Assembly: GCA_902493385.1 (NCBI GenBank) | Contig: CABUPO010000007.1 | Location: 1 to 64,000, forward strand | Origin: an uncultured Lachnospiraceae bacterium | GTDB taxonomy: Bacteria; Bacillota; Clostridia; Lachnospirales; Lachnospiraceae | Reading direction: 5' to 3' | DNA: 64,000 bases | Shown: in pieces, positions 15,950 through 23,895 of the stretch | Layout: each line of letters starts with the position of its first letter | Numbering within the stretch: position 1 is the stretch's first letter | Notes under the pieces: model-generated | Seen by the model: only the letters and a program-made list of their open reading frames with translations | Database searches by the model: none | Told to the model about the DNA's origin: nothing | Made by a program: the position numbers and the translations under genes

Positions 15950-16660
15950 ATGGCGGATAATAAAAGAATTCTGATCGTGGAGGATGATGCGGACATCAGT
16001 ATGGTGGAAGAAGCTTATCTTCAGTCTGCAGGGTTTGAAACAAGAATTGTAACAGAAGGAACAGCAGTATCATCTATACTGGAGCGGGAGCATTTTGATT
16101 TGGCGCTGCTTGATCTAATGCTTCCGGGGAAAAATGGTTATGAAGTATGCCGGGAAATCAGGGATACCATAGACATACCGATTCTTATGGTTACAGCAAG
16201 GACGGAGTCCGTAGATAAAATAAGAGGTCTTGGGCTTGGCGCAGACGATTATATTGCAAAGCCCTTTGATCCGGCGGAACTGGTGGCGAGGGTTCATGCA
16301 AACCTGCGGCAGTATGAGCGTTTGAAGCATAAATCTCCAAAGGAAAGCAGTAAAGAACCGGAGGAAATAAGAATCCATGATCTTCGTATTTTAGTCAACA
16401 GTTGGAAGGTATATAAAGGGAATAAGGAAATCAGATTTCCAAACCGGGAGTTTGAGATTTTAAAGTTTTTTGCTATGAATCCCAATATTGTTTTTTCTAA
16501 AGAGCAGATTTTTGAGAAAATATGGGGATATGACTATGTAGGAGACAGTGCGACTGTCATGGTGCATATTAACCGTATCCGGGAAAAGATTGAAGATGAT
16601 AGTAAAAATCCTCAGATTTTGGAGACGGTATGGGGCGCAGGATACCGATTAAATAAGTAG
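15950..16660 (+). CDS. OmpR/PhoB-type response regulator
   Basis: 236 residues. Receiver domain with acidic pair EDD near residues 11-13, phospho-acceptor Asp55 in LLDLMLPG, switch Thr in MVTAR and Lys in AKPFDP. C-terminal winged helix (about 135-234) includes NREFEILKFF and GYDYVGDSATVMVHINRIREK. It is VanR-like. Placed two bases after its kinase and followed by a deleted EamA gene and the DUF368 gene on the same strand. Target sites not identified. Confidence 0.92.
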   Translation: MADNKRILIVEDDADISMVEEAYLQSAGFETRIVTEGTAVSSILEREHFDLALLDLMLPGKNGYEVCREIRDTIDIPILMVTARTESVDKIRGLGLGADDYIAKPFDPAELVARVHANLRQYERLKHKSPKESSKEPEEIRIHDLRILVNSWKVYKGNKEIRFPNREFEILKFFAMNPNIVFSKEQIFEKIWGYDYVGDSATVMVHINRIREKIEDDSKNPQILETVWGAGYRLNK

Positions 16661-16677
16661 GAGAAAGAGAAAAGAAT

Positions 16678-16899
16678 ATGTGGATGCTTTATGCGGTGGG
16701 TTCTTCCTTTTTTGCAGGAATTACAGCAATTCTTGCGAAGTGTGGAATTAAAAAAACAGATTCTAATGTAGCGACTGCAATTCGGACAGTCATTGTGCTG
16801 CTATTTTCGTGGATTGTATTTCACGAAAAGCTGACGGGAAAGGCTGTAGTTGGAGTATCGCTGATTACGATAGGAACGGCCTTGCTGGCAATTATTTAG
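16678..16899 (+). pseudogene. EamA-type transporter with internal deletion
   Basis: The 73-residue frame has the first helix and turn of a half-size EamA protein (SSFFAGITAILAKCGIKK...TAIRTVIVLLFSW). It then jumps to the final helices (FHEKLTGKAVVGVSLITIGTAL). The intact relative at 31614-32036 is 140 residues, so about half is missing, in frame. Unlikely to function. Confidence 0.8.
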
Positions 16900-16938
16900 A
16901 ATGGGAAAAAATAGAGTTTAGGAATTATTTAGAAAATC

Positions 16939-17000
16939 ACCTCTTGTTTGTTTAAGGTGGGCTGTTAAGATACCCACAGAAAACAAACAGGAGGTTTTTT
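16939..17000 (+). promoter_or_regulatory. Large hairpin leader before the DUF368 gene
   Basis: CCTC-T-TGTTTGTTT (16940-16953) pairs with AAACAAACA-G-GAGG (16981-16994). The loop contains a second hairpin GTGGG/CCCAC, and TTTTTT follows. The 3' arm contains the AGGAGG ribosome binding site four to ten bases before the ATG at 17004. The shape can act as a terminator or as a ribosome-site sequestering switch. I do not recognise a named riboswitch. Confidence 0.65.
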
Positions 17001-17003
17001 AAT

Positions 17004-17885
17004 ATGTTGAAAGAAGGAATGAATGGATTCTGTATGGCATTGGCAGACAGTGTGCCGGGAGTATCCGGAGGTACCGTAGCATTTATTATGGGATTTTATG
17101 ACCGTTTTATTGGTTCCATCCATGAACTGGTGTTTGGAAAAATGAGAGAAAAAAAGTCAGCGCTTATGTATCTGGCAAAATTAGGTATGGGATGGATCAT
17201 TGGAATGGCAATGGCGGTAATTGTGCTGTCAACATTATTTGAGAGCCATATTTATGCAGTTAGTTCTTTGTTTATTGGATTTATTGCCGGAGCGATTCCG
17301 CTGATTATAAAAGAAGAGAAAAATAGTTTCCGTGAAATTGGAAAAGGGATCCTTTTTTGCCTGATCGGTATCGTACTTGTAGCGGGAATTACATGGGCAA
17401 ATGGAAGAATTGGCGGAGGCTCTATAGATTTAGGACAATTTTCTGTGGGGCTGGCAGTTAAGCTGTTTTTTATTGGAATGATTGCGATTTCTGCAATGTT
17501 TCTTCCGGGTATATCAGGCTCTACACTGCTTCTGATTTTTGGCGCATATATTCCGGTTATTACAGCAGTGAAAGGTTTTCTTTCTTTGGATTTATCCTAT
17601 CTTCCATGTCTGATGTTTTTTGGGTGCGGCGTGTTGGCAGGGGCAATGACAGTGGTAAAAGTAATTAAGGTTTGTCTTGAGAAATTCCGTCCACAGACGA
17701 TATACATGATCTTGGGTATGATGGTTGGTTCTTTCTATGCGATTATACAGGGACCGACTACATTGGAGCTGCCGAAAGAGGCAATGAATTTGGGAAACTT
17801 TCAGGTGTTGCCATGCTTGATCGGTGTGGCGCTTGTGGCAGGGATGCAGATGATAAAGGAACGAAGTGAGAAAAATGGGAATTGA
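17004..17885 (+). CDS. DUF368 membrane protein, PopT-like undecaprenyl-phosphate translocase
   Basis: 293 residues, about eight membrane helices. The two family repeats are visible: ADSVPGVSGGTVAFIMGFYDR (about 13-33) and the matching FLPGISGSTLLLIFGAY (about 163-179), an inverted-topology pair. DUF368 proteins were shown to return undecaprenyl phosphate across the membrane for reuse in wall synthesis. The gene follows a kinase/regulator pair and a hairpin leader. Its stop overlaps the start of a broken glycosyltransferase/GtrA-type fragment, consistent with a lipid-carrier context. Start set by AGGAGG. Confidence 0.85.
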   Translation: MLKEGMNGFCMALADSVPGVSGGTVAFIMGFYDRFIGSIHELVFGKMREKKSALMYLAKLGMGWIIGMAMAVIVLSTLFESHIYAVSSLFIGFIAGAIPLIIKEEKNSFREIGKGILFCLIGIVLVAGITWANGRIGGGSIDLGQFSVGLAVKLFFIGMIAISAMFLPGISGSTLLLIFGAYIPVITAVKGFLSLDLSYLPCLMFFGCGVLAGAMTVVKVIKVCLEKFRPQTIYMILGMMVGSFYAIIQGPTTLELPKEAMNLGNFQVLPCLIGVALVAGMQMIKERSEKNGN

Positions 17886-18242
17886 ATTTAGAATATTGGA
17901 TGAGATGAATGTGCTTATGACACTGGCAAAGGCAGGTAAGTGCTTTTTACAATTATTGTATGAAGTGTCGGTTTGTATTTTATACAAGAAAAAAAGTAAG
18001 CACGGCATTTCAATATTTTGAGTTGGCTGCGGTTGTTTTATTTATGAATAATGTCATTCTGGAAATATTCGTGCAGTTTTTTGATTTTTCGGTATATCCG
18101 GCGAAATTGATAACAGAATGTGTGCTGTTTCTTCTTAGCTGGATGATACAAAACCGGGTAATATTCCTAAAGGAAAAAAGGTTGAGAAATGCTCATCCGG
18201 TTACAATTCAGTACATGCCCTTACGGGCGGGAAGGTCGAAGT
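17875..18242 (+). pseudogene. GtrA-like membrane protein remnant
   Basis: An ATG overlapping the DUF368 stop opens MGIEFRILDEMNVLMTLAKAG, which soon stops. In another frame from about 18003, QYFELAAVVLFMNN...KLITECVLFLLSWMIQNRVIF resembles the last two helices of GtrA proteins, which flip or anchor glycosyl-lipids. The pieces look like one or two genes collapsed by deletion and frameshift. Assignment rests on the C-terminal pattern. Confidence 0.55.
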
Positions 18243-18488
18243 ATGAAGAAGAGAATTTTGTGGATTGTTGTTGATATAGCAGCAGCGGCGCTGATTATGG
18301 TTGGTGTGTGGGGATTTAATTACCTGATACCGCAAAAAGGAATCAGTGCAGTGCCGATAGAAAGCAGTTTTACGGAAAATATAGAAAGCTCGGACACGCT
18401 TATGAAAAAAATGGAGGAGCAGACGGATATACAGATGGGAGATACAGGTGGGCAGAATGCAGGCAGCTTAAATACACAGATATTATAA
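18243..18488 (+). pseudogene. N-terminal stub of a phosphodiester-glycosidase-like secreted protein
   Basis: 81 residues: an N-terminal signal anchor (RILWIVVDIAAAALIMVGVWG, about residues 4-24) followed by an acidic linker, ending NAGSLNTQIL. This start is typical of NAGPA-type phosphodiester glycosidases found beside GtrA genes; the catalytic domain is absent. Family call is from the N-terminus and context only. Confidence 0.45.
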
Positions 18489-18494
18489 AAAGGC

Positions 18495-18513
18495 ATATCT
18501 AACGCTTAGATAT
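18495..18513. promoter_or_regulatory. LysR-type dyad upstream of lysR copy 2
   Basis: ATATCTAA (18495-18502) and TTAGATAT (18506-18513) are perfect inverted repeats around CGC, 50 bp before the second LysR gene. Probable autoregulatory site. Confidence 0.65.
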
Positions 18514-18562
18514 ATTGAAAAATGCTTTAGCTTTTGTTATACTTTTCTTGGAGGTAAGGACT

Positions 18563-19453
18563 ATGGAACTTCGAGTATTAAATTATTTTTTAGCGATAGC
18601 ACGGGAAGAGAATTTTACAAAAGCAGCACAGCAGCTTCATGTAACGCAGCCTACATTATCAAGGCAAATTGCTCAGCTTGAAGAAGAGCTTGGAGTTGAA
18701 TTATTTGTGCGAAGCAATCACAATATTATTTTAACTGAAGATGGAATGATATTGAAGCGTAGGGCGCAGGAAATCTTATCTTTGGCAGATAAAACAAAGC
18801 GTGATTTTTTACATAAAGAAGAAAATTTGGAAGGTGTTATTTCAATCGGAAGCGGTGAATTTTTATCTACACGATGTTTGACGGATTGCATTGCCCAGTT
18901 TCGTAAAAAGCACCCGCTTGTACGCTATGAGTTTTACAGCGGAAATGCTGGAAATATCCGTGATCAAATAGAAAGAGGCTTGTTAGATATAGGTTTGATG
19001 TCTGAACCCATTGACATACGAAAATATGAATTTATCAGTATGCCGGTTAAAGAAGAATGGGGCGCTTTGGTGCGAGAGGATTCAAAGCTTATAGACAGAG
19101 ATTTTATTTCACCAAAGGATTTGGTTGGTGTTCCGCTTATCTTGCCTTTGGGTGATTTTGCGGAAAGCAATATTGGGAAATGGTTTGGGGAATACGCTTC
19201 GCAGATTGAGATTATTTCCAAAGGAAATTTGCTATATAATGAGGCAATGATGGCGCAAAGCAATATCGGTGTGGTAATTGGTATTAAGTTGAATTGCAAC
19301 TATGATGGTTTACGGTTTATACCTCTCAATCCTGCTTTAAAAATTGATACAGCATTGGCGTGGAAAAAAGAACAGATTTTCTCTGCCGCAACTTCTGCTT
19401 TTATTGAATTTTCAAAACAATACTTGAAAGGCATTTCTGACAATAAATTATAA
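18563..19453 (+). CDS. LysR family transcriptional regulator
   Basis: 296 residues from an ATG behind GGAGGTAA; the frame start at 18515 lacks a site. HTH MELRVLNYFLAIAREENF...TQPTLSRQI, then effector domain with IGSGEFLSTRCL and GLLDIGLM. It is paralogous to the LysR at 11499-12389, with the same length and the same companion, a MerR-type gene. It lies upstream of flavodoxins, an aldo/keto reductase and a CMD gene, so it probably controls a redox or quinone-stress set. Ends in a strong terminator. Confidence 0.9.
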   Translation: MELRVLNYFLAIAREENFTKAAQQLHVTQPTLSRQIAQLEEELGVELFVRSNHNIILTEDGMILKRRAQEILSLADKTKRDFLHKEENLEGVISIGSGEFLSTRCLTDCIAQFRKKHPLVRYEFYSGNAGNIRDQIERGLLDIGLMSEPIDIRKYEFISMPVKEEWGALVREDSKLIDRDFISPKDLVGVPLILPLGDFAESNIGKWFGEYASQIEIISKGNLLYNEAMMAQSNIGVVIGIKLNCNYDGLRFIPLNPALKIDTALAWKKEQIFSAATSAFIEFSKQYLKGISDNKL

Positions 19454-19486
19454 GTATTAGACATTTCAAATATGTGATTTTATAAT

Positions 19487-19520
19487 AAAGGTGTTCCAAG
19501 AGGAAGCACCTTTATTTTTT
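19487..19520 (+). terminator. Terminator after lysR copy 2
   Basis: AAAGGTG-TTCC pairs with GGAA-G-CACCTTT across an AAGA loop, followed by ATTTTTT. A strong intrinsic terminator. Confidence 0.9.
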
Positions 19521-19541
19521 ATGAAAAGAAAGGGGTTTGAA

Positions 19542-19895
19542 ATGACCATATATGAAGCGAGCGAAAAATATAATATTCCTATTAAAATATTACAAGAGTA
19601 TGAAAGTTGGGGATTGTGCGGAGAGGTAAAAAAGGTAATGGGTTCGTGGCGCTATGATGACAGTGATATTGAACGGTTGAGTACCATTATGACGCTGCAC
19701 GATATTGGATTTACTAACGAGGAAATAAAAAAATATATGCGTCTGTTGCTTAAGGGAAATGATACTGAACAGGATCGAATGAAAATGCTCAACACCAAGA
19801 GAGACAACACGCTGGATGAAATTCATTTTAAGGAGAAGCAGTTAGACCGTTTAGATTATCTCCGGTTTGAGATGAAAAAAGGAAAACGAACATAA
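19542..19895 (+). CDS. MerR family transcriptional regulator
   Basis: 117 residues from the ATG at 19542 (AAGGGG before it). N-terminal HTH (TIYEASEKYNIPIKILQEYESWGL), wing with GSWRYDDSDIERL, then FTNEEIKKYM and a C-terminal helix ending LDRLDYLRFEMKK. The signature arginine-tyrosine of typical MerR recognition is relaxed. The second half matches the headless protein at 12535-12771, so the two LysR/MerR pairs are parallel modules. Probably regulates the downstream oxidoreductases. Confidence 0.85.
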   Translation: MTIYEASEKYNIPIKILQEYESWGLCGEVKKVMGSWRYDDSDIERLSTIMTLHDIGFTNEEIKKYMRLLLKGNDTEQDRMKMLNTKRDNTLDEIHFKEKQLDRLDYLRFEMKKGKRT

Positions 19896-19952
19896 ACAAT
19901 ATGATATTAAAATTTAAGGAGGCTTCAAAATAAAGAAAATATAGGAACAAAT

Positions 19953-20063
19953 GATTTTAAGCCATATGATTACGCCTATGGTAAATCCTCTGCACAGGTG
20001 ATTTTAAGGTGGTTATATCAAAACGATATTGCTGCTATTCCAAAATCAATTAAAACAAATTAA
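19953..20063 (+). pseudogene. Aldo/keto reductase C-terminal fragment
   Basis: 36 codons without a start, AYGKSSAQVILRWLYQND then AAIPKSIKTN, match the cofactor-binding end of aldo/keto reductases. The rest of the gene is missing. Confidence 0.8.
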
Positions 20064-20084
20064 AAAAATAAGGAGATTTTGACA

Positions 20085-20504
20085 ATGAAAAAAATAGCAT
20101 CTATACTTATGGTTTTTGTCTTGCTGTTCTCTTTGGCAGCGTACAGCGACGACTATGATGCAGTTGTAGATTTAGCACAGGAGGAACAAAGAGAGAACGC
20201 CCGCCCTGCAATCTCCGGCAGTATTGATAATATCGGAGATTATGATGTTATCTATGTGGGTTATCCGAACTGGTGGGGCGATATGCCGATGATTCTTTAC
20301 ACATTCTTTGACAGTTATGATTTGTCCGGTAAGACCATTGCACCGTTCTGCACCAGCGGAGGCAGCGGACTTTCAAACACAGTAAATGAAATAAAAGAGC
20401 TTGAGCCTGATGCGACAGTAACAGACGGACTTCATATTGGAAGTTCTTCCGCATCCAGTCCTGATAATGCTGTAAGTGATTGGCTCGCCGGACTTGGCTT
20501 GTAA
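20085..20504 (+). pseudogene. Flavodoxin-like lipoprotein with internal deletion and lost lipobox Cys
   Basis: 139 residues. A signal peptide (MKKIASILMVFVLLFSLAA) is followed by Tyr where the lipobox Cys should be. The sequence then jumps to DYDAVVDLAQEEQ. It continues as a normal flavodoxin second half with YVGYPNWWGDMP and APFCTSGGSGL. The whole N-terminal FMN-phosphate loop is absent, so FMN binding is unlikely. Damage is an in-frame deletion near 20150 plus the Cys-to-Tyr change. Confidence 0.8.
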
Positions 20505-20517
20505 AGGAGGTAGTCGT

Positions 20518-20697
20518 ATGAAAAAATATTTATCTATATTTTTAACTTTCATACTTATTTTTTCTTTGGCGGCTTGCAGTCAGACAAAAAATGACAACGG
20601 AAATGATAACGAAACTGAGTCGTTGCAAAGTTCTTTTTCGGAGCTTTCGAGTGATGTCACCGATTGGCTTGAAAAAAACAATATTAAAACAAATTGA
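20518..20697 (+). pseudogene. Flavodoxin lipoprotein reduced to its two ends
   Basis: 59 residues: an intact lipoprotein signal with lipobox LAAC (Cys20), a short linker, then directly the last helix SDVTDWLEKNNI. Nearly the whole flavodoxin domain is deleted in frame. The start has AAAGGAGG. It would give only a tiny lipopeptide. Confidence 0.75.
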
Positions 20698-20719
20698 TGA
20701 AATCGGAGGGAATTTATAT

Positions 20720-21190
20720 ATGAAAAAACTTGTAGCATATTTTTCGGCAAGCGGCGTTACAAAAGCCGCAGCCGAGCGTCTGGCAAAGGCGGCAGGCGCA
20801 GATTTATTTGAAATCAAACCCGAAACGCCATACACTCGTGCCGATCTTGATTGGACGAACAAAAAGAGCCGCAGCTCTGTTGAAAAGAACAATCCTGACT
20901 TTCGTCCTGAAATTGCGGAAAAGGTATCAAATATGGAAGACTACGACACCGTGTTTATCGGTTTTCCGATTTGGTGGTATGTTGCGCCTGCTATTATCAA
21001 TACATTTGTGGAAAGTTACGATTTTTCGGGAAAGACGATTGTTCCTTTTGCCACCAGCGGCGGAAGCGGAATGGGAAAAACGGTAGATATATTGAAGCCT
21101 CTCTGCTCTGCTTCGGCTAAATGGGAATCGGGTAAAATGTTAAACCGAATAGCGGATCAGGATTTAAAAAAATGGGCGGAGCAATTTTAG
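20720..21190 (+). CDS. Flavodoxin
   Basis: 156 residues, complete. The FMN-phosphate loop is FSASGVTKAAAERL (about 8-21); the isoalloxazine loops are FPIWWYVAP and ATSGGSGMG. The length matches the short flavodoxins of anaerobes that act as electron carriers or NADPH-linked quinone reductases. Start 20720 follows GGAGGG. It is the only intact flavodoxin of three in tandem here, downstream of LysR and MerR regulators. Confidence 0.9.
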   Translation: MKKLVAYFSASGVTKAAAERLAKAAGADLFEIKPETPYTRADLDWTNKKSRSSVEKNNPDFRPEIAEKVSNMEDYDTVFIGFPIWWYVAPAIINTFVESYDFSGKTIVPFATSGGSGMGKTVDILKPLCSASAKWESGKMLNRIADQDLKKWAEQF

Positions 21191-21205
21191 GAGTAAACGG
21201 GTATT

Positions 21206-21317
21206 ATGACGGAAAGAGAAAAAATGTTAAGCGGCAGGTTCTATATCTATTCCGGCAAATGCCGTTGTCTGCGGAAATCCCTGTGAAGTAAAAAAGATAT
21301 TGGAGCAAAATAGATAG
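21206..21317 (+). pseudogene. Sugar O-acetyltransferase reduced to its ends
   Basis: MTEREKMLSGRFYI is the typical start of maltose/galactoside O-acetyltransferases. After about 45 bases, in another frame, IPANAVVCGNPCEVKKIL is their typical end. Around 150 residues including the left-handed beta-helix are missing. Confidence 0.8.
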
Positions 21318-21327
21318 GAGATTTTTT

Positions 21328-22332
21328 ATGGAGTACACAAAATTAGGAAATTCAGATATAGAGGTATCAAAACTGTGCGTCGGTTGTATGAGCTTCGGAA
21401 AAGCCGGAACGATGCACGACTGGACTTTGGATGAAGAACGAAGCGAAGCTGTGATTCGGCACGCACTGGATCTTGGTATCAACTTCTTTGATACTGCCAA
21501 TGGATATTCGGCAGGCGCCAGTGAAGAATATCTTGGACGGGCAATCAAAAAGAATATCGCAAGAGACAAGGTTGTGCTTGCCTCAAAGGTATATTTTAAC
21601 GAGGGGCGACTTTCCAAAAAAGCAATTCTGCGAGAGATTGAGGGAACACTTACCCGTCTGGGTACGGACTATCTCGATTTGTATATCATTCACAGATTTG
21701 ATTATGATACACCGGTTGAAGAAACAATGGAGGCTCTGCACTCTCTGGTAGCAGCCGGAAAGGTTCGGGCAATCGGTGCTTCTGCGATGTACGGTTATCA
21801 ATTCCACAATATGCAGATTGCCGCAAAGGAACACGGCTGGACGCAGTTTTCAGCTATGGAGAATCACTACAATCTGCTTTACAGAGAAGATGAAAAAGAG
21901 CTGATTCCCATTTGTCACCAGATGAATGTCTCTCTGATACCGTACAGCCCTCTTGCGGGCGGGCATTTGGCAAGAAACACCTGGCAGTCCGATACCCTTC
22001 GTGGAAAAACCGACCGTGTGGCAAAGGGAAAATATGACCGTATGAAACAACAGGATATTCTTATTGTAAAGCGTGTAGAAGAACTTGCCAAAAAATATGA
22101 TTGTACAATGTCACAGATTGCTATTGCGTGGCAGTGGGCAAAAGGTGTGTCTGCTCCTATCATTGGTGCAACGAAAGAAAAGTATCTTGATGATGCAGTC
22201 GGTGCATTTGATGTAAAACTGACGAATGAGGACATCACATTTCTTGAGGAACTATATGTGCCGCATCCTATCGTAGGTGCGATTGACAAAAATCCGGAGC
22301 AAGGAGTTATGCTGCTGGATGAGAAAAAATAA
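21328..22332 (+). CDS. Aldo/keto reductase
   Basis: 334 residues, TIM-barrel reductase. Catalytic tetrad visible: Asp in FFDTANGYS with Tyr in the same stretch, Lys in VLASKV, His in IIHRFD. NADP-binding end has SAPIIGATKEKYLDDA. It resembles the IolS/YghZ-type group. The enzyme reduces small aldehydes or ketones. Located after flavodoxin genes and before a CMD pseudogene in the presumed LysR/MerR regulon. Start behind AGGAGA. Confidence 0.9.
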   Translation: MEYTKLGNSDIEVSKLCVGCMSFGKAGTMHDWTLDEERSEAVIRHALDLGINFFDTANGYSAGASEEYLGRAIKKNIARDKVVLASKVYFNEGRLSKKAILREIEGTLTRLGTDYLDLYIIHRFDYDTPVEETMEALHSLVAAGKVRAIGASAMYGYQFHNMQIAAKEHGWTQFSAMENHYNLLYREDEKELIPICHQMNVSLIPYSPLAGGHLARNTWQSDTLRGKTDRVAKGKYDRMKQQDILIVKRVEELAKKYDCTMSQIAIAWQWAKGVSAPIIGATKEKYLDDAVGAFDVKLTNEDITFLEELYVPHPIVGAIDKNPEQGVMLLDEKK

Positions 22333-22345
22333 AGGAGAGATTAAA

Positions 22346-22917
22346 ATGGATTTATATATCACTGATCCCGAATTTGCAGAACGCTTTGAGCATTTTGCAT
22401 TTAATGAAGTCATAAACGAAGAAAATCAACAGATGGTAAAAGAAATCGTCTATTAGGCAACCGACTATTTAGGGTATGGCAGAATGCTGCCGTTTCTGAA
22501 CTGCACCAATAAAATCTTTGAGGAAAAAGACATTTCGCTGCCCCTTGAAGGACAGGCGACTACTACTCTTGAAAATCGCCTTGAAAAGGGAATTGAAGCG
22601 CAGGCAGAAATCTTCGGAGAACATATGAAAGAGGCGTGGAAAGCAGGTCATATTAACCGCTGGCTTGCGGCAAACTGCTTCGGAGATTACTATACCCGAA
22701 AAGGTCTTACCCTTTCGGAGCGTGAACTCATTACCTTTTGCTTTCTTATGGCGCAGGGAGGCTGTGAGCCGCAACTAATTGCTCATGCAAAGGGAAACAT
22801 GAACATGGGAAATGACAAGGACTTTTGCTTCGTGTTGTCTCTCAATGCCTGCCTTATATCGGTTACCCTCGTAGTTTAAATGCGATTTCGTGTATCAATA
22901 AGGCGGTGGAGGAATGA
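22346..22917 (+). pseudogene. Carboxymuconolactone-decarboxylase-family gene with multiple lesions
   Basis: The start MDLYITDPEFAERF and GYGRMLPFLN...TLENRLEKGI match CMD/AhpD-type proteins. Three lesions are visible. A segment after NEENQQ, where the first CMD repeat with its Cys should be, is deleted. A TAG stop follows MVKEIVY. A frameshift near 22822 puts the true end (SQCLPYIGYPRSLNAI) in another frame. The stop overlaps the DUF4405 start. The frame 22484-22879 could still make a 131-residue stub. Confidence 0.8.
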
Positions 22918-23600
22918 AGTCGAAAACGATTGTAAAATTAATTATTGATGTAGTGATGACGGCTGCATTGTTTGCTTTAATGGGCTATCAGTTTTGGGGA
23001 GAAGCGGCGCACGAATGGATCGGCATCGGAATGTTTCTTCTTTTTATCGTTCATCATATTCTTAATTTAAATTGGCATAAAAATATTTTCAAAGGTAAAT
23101 ATACAGCAGTGCGTGGAGTAACACTCTGCATTGATATTCTTGTGTTACTTGCAATGTTAGCCCAAATGTACAGCGGTATTGTTATGTCCCGTTATGTATT
23201 TGGCTCGTTTGCGATAAACGGTAGTATGTCGGTTGCCCGAAGACTCCATATCCTTGGTGCATATTGGGGTTTTATCCTTATGAGTATGCACTTGGGTTTG
23301 CATTGGAATATGATTATGAGTATGCTGAGAAAAAAATTCCCTCTCAAACAGAACACTAAAATTCGTTCCATTATTTTCCCTGCGATCGGAGTAATGATTG
23401 CAGGATATGGTATATTCGCCTTTGTGAAGAGAGATTTTCTTACTTATTTATTTTTAAGAAGCGAATTTGTATTTTTGAATTATGATGAATCCCCAATTTT
23501 GTTTTACATAGATTATTTTGCACTAATGGGACTTTGCGTTTTTATTGTTCATTACAGTACAAAATTATTGCGTAAATTTAAAAAGAAAACGGAGGAATAA
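22914..23600 (+). CDS. DUF4405 membrane protein
   Basis: 228 residues with about six membrane helices. Conserved His residues lie in HHILNLNWHKN and in MHLGLHWNMI, an arrangement resembling haem-binding b-type cytochrome subunits. DUF4405 proteins are found beside flavodoxin and oxidoreductase genes; their function is not established. The ATG overlaps the stop of the CMD gene (ATGA), so they were co-translated. Haem binding is inferred from the paired histidines. Confidence 0.8.
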   Translation: MKSKTIVKLIIDVVMTAALFALMGYQFWGEAAHEWIGIGMFLLFIVHHILNLNWHKNIFKGKYTAVRGVTLCIDILVLLAMLAQMYSGIVMSRYVFGSFAINGSMSVARRLHILGAYWGFILMSMHLGLHWNMIMSMLRKKFPLKQNTKIRSIIFPAIGVMIAGYGIFAFVKRDFLTYLFLRSEFVFLNYDESPILFYIDYFALMGLCVFIVHYSTKLLRKFKKKTEE

Positions 23601-23602
23601 CG

Positions 23603-23842
23603 ATGTAATACAGATGTAAAGTAACTGTACTGGATAAAAAATTGTTTCCTGAGCTTCAGGAACAGTATTGTACCGTCCCGGACAGCGGCAAATGTCCTTG
23701 CTATAATGTGGGTGACGAGTTTATTTTCTATCGTAATGACGAAAGGGATGATTATTGGCATTGCGGTGAGGGAACATTAGTCAAATCAGGAACACCGGAT
23801 GAGATTACATATGACTTTTGCGGTTATAAACCGCAAAACTAA
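23603..23842 (+). pseudogene. TIGR04076-like protein with stop at codon 2
   Basis: The frame reads ATG TAA then YRCKVTVLDKKLFPEL...CPCYNVGDEFIF, the pattern of the small TIGR04076 family (~80 residues). A GGAGG site precedes the ATG, so the original start is clear and codon 2 is now a stop. Translation from TTG 23642 is possible but has no ribosome site. Confidence 0.65.
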
Positions 23843-23895
23843 TTGAAATTTCCTGAATTTTTGGGTATAATACTACACAGATGGAGGTGGTCAGA

